Assembly: GCA_024689985.1 (NCBI GenBank)
Contig: JAILCZ010000056.1
Coordinates: 1-39,087, forward strand
Direction: 5' to 3'
Source of the DNA: Bacteroidales bacterium
GTDB lineage: Bacteria; Bacteroidota; Bacteroidia; Bacteroidales; UBA932
Length of the DNA stretch: 39,087 nt
Position 1 is the first letter of the stretch, and every line of letters starts with the position of its first letter. Shown here piece after piece: positions 32,445-39,087 of the stretch. The notes under the pieces were generated by a model that did no database searches, was not told where the DNA came from, and saw only the letters and a list, made by a program, of their open reading frames with translations. A program made the translations under genes and the position numbers.

Positions 32445-33815
32445 ATGAACACTTTATTCGACAAGATCTGGGACAGCCACGTTGTCTCACTTATCGAGGA
32501 CGGCCCTACACAGCTGTATATCGACAGGCTCTATTGCCACGAGGTAACGAGCCCTCAGGCCTTCGACGGCCTTCGCGAAAGAGGCATCAAATGTCTCCGT
32601 CCGGAGAAGATTTTCTGTATGCCGGACCACAATACTCCGACCCACGACCAGGACAAGCCTATCGAGGATCCTGTTTCAAGAAAGCAGGTCGATACTCTTG
32701 CCAGGAACGCTGCTGAGTTCGGTCTCAATCATTTCGGAATGAATTCCATCAAGAACGGTATCATTCACGTCGTTGGACCGGAGAGAGGCCTCTCCCTTCC
32801 TGGAATGACTATCGTCTGCGGTGATTCACATACATCTACCCACGGCGCTATGGGTGCCGTTGCCTTCGGTATCGGTACTTCCGAGGTGGAGATGGTGATG
32901 GCCAGCCAGTGCATCCTTCAGCAGAAGCCTAAGTCTATGCGCATCCGCGTCGAGGGTCAGCTCGCAAAGGGCGTAACCGCAAAGGACATCGCCCTCTACC
33001 TTATGATGAAGCTCACGACTTCCGGTGCGACCGGATACTTCGTCGAATACGCTGGTTCTGCCGTCAAGTCCCTCACTATGGAAGGACGCCTCACTCTCTG
33101 CAACCTTTCCATCGAGATGGGTGCAAGAGGCGGTTTCATCGCTCCTGACGAGATTACCTTCGAGTACATCAAGGGCCGCGAGTACGCTCCTAAGGGTGAA
33201 GACTGGGACAAGGCTGTCGCTTATTGGAAGACTCTCAAGAGCGGTGACGATGCTGTCTTTGACAAGGAGCTCGTTTATGACGCAGCTGACATCCAGCCGA
33301 TGATCACCTACGGTACGAACCCTGGTATGGGTATGCCGGTCACTGGCTCCATCCCAGCTGATGCTGCTAAGAAGTCCCTTGATTATATGGGCCTCGAGGC
33401 AGGGGAGTCTCTCCTCGGCAAGAAGATCGACTATGTTTTCCTCGGAGCCTGCACCAACGGACGTATCGAGGATTTCAGGGCTTTCGCTTCTATCGTCAAG
33501 GGCAAGAAGAAGGCCGACAATGTCACTGCCTGGCTCGTGCCTGGTTCCTGGATGGTCCTCGACCAGATCAAGAAGGAGGGTCTCGACGTCATCCTCAATG
33601 AAGCCGGTTTCGCTATCCGTCAGCCTGGCTGCTCTGCCTGCCTCGCTATGAATGACGACAAGATTCCTGCAGGCAAGTATGCGGTTTCTACCAGCAACCG
33701 TAATTTCGAAGGCCGTCAGGGTCCTGGATCCCGCACCTTCCTCGCCAGCCCTCTCACTGCCGCAGCCGCTGCAGTCACCGGTGTCGTTACCGATCCAAGA
33801 ACTTTAATCCAGTAG
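32445..33815 (+). CDS. leuC: LeuC: 3-isopropylmalate dehydratase large subunit
   Basis: 456 residues, an aconitase-type subunit. It shows [12 protein letters not shown] at the start, [33 protein letters not shown], and the iron-sulfur cysteines in [12 protein letters not shown] and [12 protein letters not shown]. With LeuD it isomerises 2- to 3-isopropylmalate, and in citramalate pathways also citramalate to 3-methylmalate. The gap to leuD is four bases. Confidence 0.97.
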   Translation: MNTLFDKIWDSHVVSLIEDGPTQLYIDRLYCHEVTSPQAFDGLRERGIKCLRPEKIFCMPDHNTPTHDQDKPIEDPVSRKQVDTLARNAAEFGLNHFGMNSIKNGIIHVVGPERGLSLPGMTIVCGDSHTSTHGAMGAVAFGIGTSEVEMVMASQCILQQKPKSMRIRVEGQLAKGVTAKDIALYLMMKLTTSGATGYFVEYAGSAVKSLTMEGRLTLCNLSIEMGARGGFIAPDEITFEYIKGREYAPKGEDWDKAVAYWKTLKSGDDAVFDKELVYDAADIQPMITYGTNPGMGMPVTGSIPADAAKKSLDYMGLEAGESLLGKKIDYVFLGACTNGRIEDFRAFASIVKGKKKADNVTAWLVPGSWMVLDQIKKEGLDVILNEAGFAIRQPGCSACLAMNDDKIPAGKYAVSTSNRNFEGRQGPGSRTFLASPLTAAAAAVTGVVTDPRTLIQ

Positions 33816-33819
33816 AGAA

Positions 33820-34431
33820 ATGAAAGCTAAATTCGATATAATCACCAGTACCTGCGTTCCGCTTCCTCTTGAGAATGTGGATACGGACCAGATCATTCCT
33901 GCCCGCTTCCTCAAGGCTACTACGAGGGAGGAGAAGTTCTTCGGCGACAATCTTTTCAGAGACTGGCGCTATGATTCTCAGGACAAGCCTAAGGAGAATT
34001 TCGTGTTCAACCAGCCTGCTTTCAGCGCCGCTCCTTCAGAGGGTGTCCACCAGATCCTGGTTGCTGGCAAGAACTTCGGTTCCGGCTCCAGCCGTGAGCA
34101 CGCTGCCTGGGCTATCGCCGGCTATGGTTTCAGGGTTGTCATCTCTAGTTTCTTCGCTGACATCCACAAGAACAACGAGCTCAATAATTTCGTGCTTCCT
34201 GTAGTGGTTTCCGAGGATTTCCTTGCTGAGCTTTTCGAGAGCATCAAGAAGGATCCTCAGATGAAGGTGAAGGTGGATGTGCCTAACCAGGTAGTCACCA
34301 ATCTTGCGACAGGCAGGAGCGAGAATTTTGAAATCAACGGTTATAAGAAGTATTGTCTTATGAATGCCCTCGACGACATCGACTATCTTCTCCAGCAGAA
34401 GAGCAAGATCGAGGCATATGAGAATAAATAA
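33820..34431 (+). CDS. leuD: LeuD: 3-isopropylmalate dehydratase small subunit
   Basis: 203 residues, the swivel domain of the isomerase. Conserved features are [36 protein letters not shown] and [18 protein letters not shown]. It completes the active site with LeuC. The length is normal for the bacterial subunit of about 200 residues. It is directly followed by the second isopropylmalate-synthase-type gene after eight bases. Confidence 0.97.
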   Translation: MKAKFDIITSTCVPLPLENVDTDQIIPARFLKATTREEKFFGDNLFRDWRYDSQDKPKENFVFNQPAFSAAPSEGVHQILVAGKNFGSGSSREHAAWAIAGYGFRVVISSFFADIHKNNELNNFVLPVVVSEDFLAELFESIKKDPQMKVKVDVPNQVVTNLATGRSENFEINGYKKYCLMNALDDIDYLLQQKSKIEAYENK

Positions 34432-34439
34432 GTAGTATA

Positions 34440-35969
34440 ATGGCTGCCAGACTTGAAATAATGGATACGACTCTCCGAGACGGAGAGCAGACCGCGGGTG
34501 TGTCTTTCAATGACGAAGAGAAGGTTGCGATAGCAAAACTCCTCATTGAGGAACTCAAGGTCAACCGAATTGAGGTCGTATCTGCCAGGGTATCATCGGG
34601 AGAACACAGGGCATTCGAACAGATTTGCTCCTGGGCTGCCAAGGAAGGTTGTCTCGACAAGGTCGAGGCTCTCGGTTTCGTTGACAACGGCATCTCCATC
34701 AACTGGATTTCAGAATCTGGCGGAAAGGTGCTGAACCTTCTTGCAAAGGGTTCCCTGAACCACGTCACGAAGCAGCTCGGCAAGACTCCTGAGGAGCACT
34801 GGGCTGATATCCGCTCCAATGTGGATATGGCCGTGGCAAAGGGTATGAGCGTCAACCTCTATCTTGAGGACTGGAGCAACGGTATGCTGAATTCTCCGGA
34901 TTATGTCTTCAATATGATTGACGCCCTGAAGGATACTCCTATCAAGAGGTTTATGCTTCCGGATACCCTCGGAGTCCTGAATCCTGAGCAGACTTATGCG
35001 TTCTGCAAGAGGATGGTCGAGACTTATCCTGACCTTCATTTTGATTTCCACGGCCACAATGACTATGACCTCGCCGTCGCGAATACGATGGCTGCGGTCC
35101 GTGCCGGAATCAAGGGCGTCCACGTGACGGTGAACGGTCTCGGTGAGCGTACCGGCAATACTCCTGTTGCCAGTCTCGTAGGTGTGCTCAACGACCATCT
35201 CCACGTGGAGAATACGATCGACGAGCGCCGTCTTACCCACGTCTGCCAGTATGTCGCCAGCATCTCCGGCATCCGTATTCCAGCCAACCGTCCTATCGTC
35301 GGAGAGGCCGTGTTCACGCAGAGCGCGGGCATTCACGCCGATGGTGACAACAAGGGGCATCTCTACGAGAATTCCCTTCTTCCGGAGCGTTTCGGCAGGG
35401 TCCGCAAGTATGCCCTCGGCAAGACTTCCGGCAAGGCTAATATCAAGAAGAATCTCGACGAACTCGGCATTACCCTTACTCCTGAGCAGATCAAGCTCGT
35501 TACGAAGAGGGTTGTCGAACTCGGCGACAAGAAGGAGGATGTGACGACGGAGGATCTTCCGTTCATCATCTCCGATGTCCTGAAAGGGGAGTTCTCCGCC
35601 CAGAAGGACAATATCAAGATTGTCAATTACAGTCTTCAGCTCACCAGGAGTATGAGGCCTGTGGCTACGATCAGAATCAGCATCGACGGTAAGGAGTACG
35701 AGGAGGTCGCTTCCGGTGCCGGTCAGTATGACGCCTTTATGAAAGCTCTCTGGAAGGTTTACGACAAGCTCGGAAAGATGCACCCGAGGCTTACGGATTA
35801 TGCCGTCAGCATCCCTCCGGGAGGCAAGACGGACGCCCTCGTGCAGACCGTTATCACCTGGGACAACGGCGGCAGCGAACTCAAGACCAGGGGTCTCGAT
35901 GCAGACCAGACTGAGGCTGCCATCAAGGCTACGGTGAAGATGTTGAACATTATTGAAAATTATAAATAA
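34440..35969 (+). CDS. cimA: Second LeuA-type enzyme, likely citramalate synthase
   Basis: 509 residues. DRE-TIM barrel with [26 protein letters not shown], the metal motif [31 protein letters not shown] and [13 protein letters not shown], plus a C-terminal LeuA-type regulatory domain (about 385-505). It is clearly different from LeuA in the same cluster, with ARVSSGEH replacing the FPVSSPGD loop. It belongs to the group often annotated as alpha-isopropylmalate/homocitrate or citramalate synthase in Bacteroidota. Position between leuD and leuB, and the lack of ilvA in the window, suggest it makes citramalate from pyruvate and acetyl-CoA as a threonine-independent source of 2-ketobutyrate for isoleucine. 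Substrate choice is inference, and the gene symbol is provisional. Confidence 0.78.
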   Translation: MAARLEIMDTTLRDGEQTAGVSFNDEEKVAIAKLLIEELKVNRIEVVSARVSSGEHRAFEQICSWAAKEGCLDKVEALGFVDNGISINWISESGGKVLNLLAKGSLNHVTKQLGKTPEEHWADIRSNVDMAVAKGMSVNLYLEDWSNGMLNSPDYVFNMIDALKDTPIKRFMLPDTLGVLNPEQTYAFCKRMVETYPDLHFDFHGHNDYDLAVANTMAAVRAGIKGVHVTVNGLGERTGNTPVASLVGVLNDHLHVENTIDERRLTHVCQYVASISGIRIPANRPIVGEAVFTQSAGIHADGDNKGHLYENSLLPERFGRVRKYALGKTSGKANIKKNLDELGITLTPEQIKLVTKRVVELGDKKEDVTTEDLPFIISDVLKGEFSAQKDNIKIVNYSLQLTRSMRPVATIRISIDGKEYEEVASGAGQYDAFMKALWKVYDKLGKMHPRLTDYAVSIPPGGKTDALVQTVITWDNGGSELKTRGLDADQTEAAIKATVKMLNIIENYK

Positions 35970-35980
35970 AGTTACCTTAT

Positions 35981-37039
35981 ATGAAACTCAAAATCGCAAA
36001 GCTTCCTGGTGACGGTATCGGACCGGAAGTAGTTGAACAGGCTGTCAAGGCTGTTGATGCCGTGGCAAAGAAATTCGGTCACGAAGTAGAATATTCGTTC
36101 GGTCTCGTTGGCGCCTGTGCCATTGACAAGACTGGTTCTGCCTTCCCAGAGGAGACTTTCCAGACCTGTCTCAACGCCGACGCTGTCCTTTTCGGCGCAG
36201 TCGGTGATCCACGTTTCGACAATGATCCTACGGCCAAGGTCCGTCCTGAGCAGGGCCTTCTCGCTATGAGAAAGCAGCTCGGTCTCTTCGCCAATCTCCG
36301 TCCTGTGGAGACTTTCAAGAGCCTCATCCACAAGAGCCCTCTGAAGGAGGAGCTCGTTGACGGCGCTGATTTCCTCTGCGTCCGTGAGCTTACCGGCGGT
36401 ATGTATTTCGGTGAGAAGGGCCGCAAGGACAATGGTGACACCGCTTATGATACCAATCTCTACCATCGTTTCGAGGTTGAGCGTATCCTCAAGCAGGCTT
36501 ATCAGTATGCTATGCAGCGCCGCAAGCATCTTACCGTGGTTGACAAGGCCAACGTCCTCGAGTCAAGCCGTCTCTGGAGACAGATCGCCCAGGAAATGGC
36601 TCCTCAGTATCCTGAGGTCACCACTGACTTTATGTATGTGGACAATGCTGCGATGAAGCTCATCACCGGCCCTAAGTTCTTCGATGTCCTCGTGACTGAG
36701 AATACTTTCGGTGACATCCTTACTGACGAGGCCAGCTGCGTTTCCGGCTCAATGGGCCTCCTTGCTTCCGCTTCTATCGGTGAGCACACTGGCGTCTTCG
36801 AGCCTATCCACGGTTCTTATCCTCAGGCTGCCGGCAAGAATATCGCCAACCCTCTCGCTACCATCCTTTCTGCCGCAATGATGTTTGAGTATGCATTCGG
36901 TCTTATGGAAGAGGGCAAGGCTATCCGCAAGGCGGTTGCCAAGAGCATCGACGAGGGTATCGTCACCGAGGACCTCGCCGGCTCAGGCAAGGCTTACTCT
37001 ACTTCTGAGGTAGGTGACTGGGTTGCAGCCAATATTTAA
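35981..37039 (+). CDS. leuB: LeuB: 3-isopropylmalate dehydrogenase
   Basis: 352 residues, the normal length. [19 protein letters not shown] at the start, [15 protein letters not shown], the substrate-binding [38 protein letters not shown], and the metal/NAD region [26 protein letters not shown] with [19 protein letters not shown]. It oxidises and decarboxylates 3-isopropylmalate to 2-ketoisocaproate, and may also serve the citramalate route. A 64-base gap with an imperfect repeat follows before ilvE. Confidence 0.97.
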   Translation: MKLKIAKLPGDGIGPEVVEQAVKAVDAVAKKFGHEVEYSFGLVGACAIDKTGSAFPEETFQTCLNADAVLFGAVGDPRFDNDPTAKVRPEQGLLAMRKQLGLFANLRPVETFKSLIHKSPLKEELVDGADFLCVRELTGGMYFGEKGRKDNGDTAYDTNLYHRFEVERILKQAYQYAMQRRKHLTVVDKANVLESSRLWRQIAQEMAPQYPEVTTDFMYVDNAAMKLITGPKFFDVLVTENTFGDILTDEASCVSGSMGLLASASIGEHTGVFEPIHGSYPQAAGKNIANPLATILSAAMMFEYAFGLMEEGKAIRKAVAKSIDEGIVTEDLAGSGKAYSTSEVGDWVAANI

Positions 37040-37043
37040 TCGG

Positions 37044-37083
37044 GCAATCAGTACTTAATAATTGAGCAATCGGTATTTAGTAA
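37044..37083 (+). repeat. Imperfect direct repeat between leuB and ilvE
   Basis: GCAATCAGTACTTAATAA (from 37044) and GCAATCGGTATTTAGTAA (from 37066) match at 15 of 18 positions with a period of 22 bases. The core CAGTACTTAA recurs just before metA (about 38152-38161). No hairpin or promoter is evident. Confidence 0.5.
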
Positions 37084-37103
37084 ACGTATAAAGACCTTAT
37101 TTT

Positions 37104-38147
37104 ATGGCAACAGAATTAGACTGGTCCAGTCTCGGATTCCATTTCAGACAGACCAACAAGATTGTAGTAAGTTATTACAAGGATGGTCAGTGGTCGGCTC
37201 CTGTAGCTACTGAGGATTTCTCAGTCGCTCTCAACTGCTTCGCCAACACCTTCCATTACGGCAGTTCCTGCTTCGAGGGTCTCAAGGCCTTCAGAGGTCA
37301 GGACGGCAAGGTCCGCATCTTCCGTCCGGAAGAGAATGCCAAGCGTCTTCAGTCAAGCGCTGAACGTCTCGGTCTCGGCGTCGTACCGGAGCAGATGTTC
37401 ATCGATATGTGCGTGACTGCGGTCCGTGAGAACCTGGAGTTCCTTCCTCCTTACGGCTACAATGCGTCTATGTACATCAGACCTGTCCTCATCGGTACCA
37501 CTCCTGGAATCGGTGTCTGCTCTTCGGAGGAGGCCGTGTTCATCGTGATGGTATCTCCTGTCGGCACTTACTCCGGAAAGAAGAGCCTTACTCCTCTTAC
37601 TGCCACTGTCGCCAGAAATTACGACCGTGCCGCTCCTAACGGTACCGGCCGTTTCAAGGTCTCTGCCAATTACGCCATCTCCCTCTACCCATACAATATG
37701 GCTCACAAGCAGGGTTACGGCGAATTGATCTTCCTTGATCCTGCCACTCACAAGAATATCGATGAGTTCGGTTCTTCCAACTTCCTCGCTATCCAGGGCA
37801 ACAAGTATATCACACCGCTCTCAGACAGCATTCTCCCTTCAATCACCAACAAGACTCTCCAGCAGGTTGCACAGGACTTTGGTCTTACCGTTGAGAAGAG
37901 GGTGATTCCTCTCGAGGAGGTTGCAGAGTTCGATGAGATCAATGCCTGCGGTACGGCTGTCGTCATCACTCCTATCAAGTCAATTGATGACAAGGCCCGT
38001 CTTGAGGATACTACCGTTGTCAAGACATATCATATGCCTTCAGGCGAAGAGGTCGGCAAGACCAGCAAGAAACTCTACGACCGCATCCGTGGAATTCAGG
38101 ACGGCCGTGAAGAGGATACCCACAACTGGTGTCTTTTCGTTGACTAA
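37104..38147 (+). CDS. ilvE: IlvE: branched-chain amino acid aminotransferase
   Basis: 347 residues, a class IV fold-type PLP aminotransferase. It shows FHYGSSCFEGLKAFR, RIFRPEENAKRLQSSAERL, YIRPVLIGTTPGIGV, the PLP lysine in GRFKVSANYA, GYGELIFLDPATHKNIDEFGSSNF and the cofactor loop NACGTAVVITPIKSI. It transaminates the keto acids of valine, leucine and isoleucine with glutamate as the usual donor. It is the last branched-chain gene of the cluster, 15 bases before metA. Confidence 0.95.
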   Translation: MATELDWSSLGFHFRQTNKIVVSYYKDGQWSAPVATEDFSVALNCFANTFHYGSSCFEGLKAFRGQDGKVRIFRPEENAKRLQSSAERLGLGVVPEQMFIDMCVTAVRENLEFLPPYGYNASMYIRPVLIGTTPGIGVCSSEEAVFIVMVSPVGTYSGKKSLTPLTATVARNYDRAAPNGTGRFKVSANYAISLYPYNMAHKQGYGELIFLDPATHKNIDEFGSSNFLAIQGNKYITPLSDSILPSITNKTLQQVAQDFGLTVEKRVIPLEEVAEFDEINACGTAVVITPIKSIDDKARLEDTTVVKTYHMPSGEEVGKTSKKLYDRIRGIQDGREEDTHNWCLFVD

Positions 38148-38162
38148 TTAAACAGTACTTAA

Positions 38163-39083
38163 ATGCCAGTCAAAATACCAGACAGATTACCGGCGATTGA
38201 GCTGCTCAAGAAGGAGAATATCTTCGTGATGGACGATACCAGGGCTGCATCCCAGCAGATTCGTCCTCTGAAGATTGTCGTCCTCAATCTTATGCCGCTC
38301 AAGATCACCACTGAGACAGATCTCATCAGGCTCCTTTCCAATACCCCTCTTCAGCTTGACATCACTTTTATGAAGCTGAAGAGCCATACTCCGAAGAATA
38401 CTCCCGTCGAGCATATGCGAATGTTCTATCACGACTTCGAGAAGCTCAGGAACCAGAAATTCGACGGTATGATAATCACAGGAGCGCCTATTGAGATGAT
38501 TGACTTTGAGGAGGTGACCTACTGGCCGGAGATCCGTGATATTTTCGACTGGTCCAGGACGCACGTCTTCAGCACGATGTTCATCTGCTGGGCCGCGCAG
38601 GCTGGTCTCTATCATTTCTACGGCATTCCGAAGATTCTTCTTCCTATGAAGCGTTTCGGCGTGTATCCGCAGAATATCGTCACTCCTGAGCCTATCCCTC
38701 TTTTCAGGGGCTTTGATGATTATTTCAATATGCCTCAGAGCCGTCATACCCAGGTTGACGATGATGCCATTCGCAAGAACGCCAATCTCCAGATTCTTGC
38801 TGAGTCTCCGCTCAGCGGCACAGGTATCGTGATGGCACGAGGCGGTAGGGAAATCTTCATTACCGGCCATCTGGAGTATTCTCCTTATACTCTTGATGCA
38901 GAGTATCGAAGGGACAAGGATGTCAGACCTGACGTAGGTTTCCCTGAAAACTACTATGTGGACAATGATATGGACAAGGGCGTAAAGGTCACCTGGAGGG
39001 CCGCTGCAAATCTTTTCTACAGCAACTGGCTCAACTACTATGTTTACCAGGAGACTCCTTACAACATTGATGATATCAAATAA
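38163..39083 (+). CDS. metA: MetA: homoserine O-acyltransferase, probably acetyl-CoA specific
   Basis: 306 residues, a class I glutamine-amidotransferase-like fold. It shows VLNLMPLKITTETDLIRLLSNTPLQ, the nucleophile Cys142 in FICWAAQAGLYHFYGI, KRFGVYP, and the His236/Glu238 pair in TGHLEYSPYTLDAEY. Residue 111 is Glu (ITGAPIEMIDFEEV). In this family Glu at 111 is associated with acetyl-CoA and Gly with succinyl-CoA, so O-acetylhomoserine is the expected product. It begins methionine synthesis from homoserine. The gap from ilvE is 15 bases with no riboswitch, so expression probably follows the branched-chain cluster. The stop is four bases from the window end. Confidence 0.95.
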   Translation: MPVKIPDRLPAIELLKKENIFVMDDTRAASQQIRPLKIVVLNLMPLKITTETDLIRLLSNTPLQLDITFMKLKSHTPKNTPVEHMRMFYHDFEKLRNQKFDGMIITGAPIEMIDFEEVTYWPEIRDIFDWSRTHVFSTMFICWAAQAGLYHFYGIPKILLPMKRFGVYPQNIVTPEPIPLFRGFDDYFNMPQSRHTQVDDDAIRKNANLQILAESPLSGTGIVMARGGREIFITGHLEYSPYTLDAEYRRDKDVRPDVGFPENYYVDNDMDKGVKVTWRAAANLFYSNWLNYYVYQETPYNIDDIK

Positions 39084-39087
39084 ATCA

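Noticed and set aside
34710-35783. 357-residue minus-strand frame inside the citramalate-synthase-like gene
   Set aside because: It is fully antisense to a well-supported enzyme, shows no family motif and reads like a codon-bias shadow.
38148-38162. Possible SAM-type riboswitch before metA
   Set aside because: The gap is only 15 bases, too short for any known riboswitch.
1-39087. CRISPR array, IS element, prophage, tRNA or rRNA gene
   Set aside because: I found no regularly spaced repeats, transposase or integrase frames, cloverleaf or rRNA-like sequence on reading both strands.

Overview
The window looks like one contiguous chromosomal segment of a member of the Bacteroidota, most likely Bacteroidales. 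The support is Bacteroidota-type promoters (TAnnTTTG, sometimes with an upstream TTTG about 20 bases away), the gene families present (7TM-AraC regulators, DUF4956 with a VTC polymerase, DUF2490, a FadL-type porin) and near-exclusive ATG starts. Base composition looks moderate, with one clearly AT-rich stretch at 24920-25570. The genus cannot be resolved from the sequence alone. Nearly all of the window is ordinary metabolism, but it carries two complete leader-peptide attenuators that the ORF track does not show as such.

Left part (1-7322). A truncated trmO runs off the left edge, divergent from a DUF1810 gene. A four-gene plus-strand unit follows (1165-4032): a small secreted repeat protein, a VTC-type polyphosphate polymerase-like protein, a DUF4956 membrane protein and a DUF2490 outer-membrane protein, ended by an intrinsic terminator. 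Next come a FadL-type outer-membrane transporter on the minus strand and a secreted double esterase on the plus strand.

Histidine operon (14030-7319, minus strand): promoter, leader peptide MKFYSLHTAHHHHHRK, antiterminator/terminator, then hisG-hisD-hisCB-hisH-hisA-hisF-hisIE with overlapping or nearly touching genes. HisC is fused to the HisB dehydratase domain. No histidinol-phosphate phosphatase is present in the window. A lipoprotein aldose 1-epimerase gene lies just upstream on the same strand.

Middle (15097-24919). A polysaccharide co-polymerase/BY-kinase-like protein without a tyrosine tail is on the plus strand. It faces a compact seven-gene minus-strand unit: two paralogous membrane-bound AraC regulators, an EamA transporter, a dicarboxylate/glutamate-type symporter, proB, proA and a methyltransferase-fold protein. 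Several of these genes overlap or are 2-3 bases apart.

Right part (24920-39087). An AT-rich control region holds an inverted repeat, an orphan terminator, and a branched-chain amino acid leader peptide (MILSLSIIVVIILPVLVVKP) with a four-strand attenuator. It precedes ilvD-ilvB-ilvN-ilvC, a strong internal hairpin, and leuA-leuC-leuD-cimA-like-leuB-ilvE-metA. With the citramalate-type synthase, this cluster could make valine, leucine and isoleucine from pyruvate and acetyl-CoA, because no threonine deaminase is seen here. MetA carries Glu111, which points to acetyl-CoA use.

The most interesting content is regulatory: two classical ribosome-mediated attenuators whose promoter -7 boxes end only 5-8 bases before the leader AUG. 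Next in interest are the HisC-HisB fusion, the membrane-AraC/transporter/proline unit and the VTC-DUF4956 unit. I did not find a phage, IS element, CRISPR array, rRNA or tRNA.
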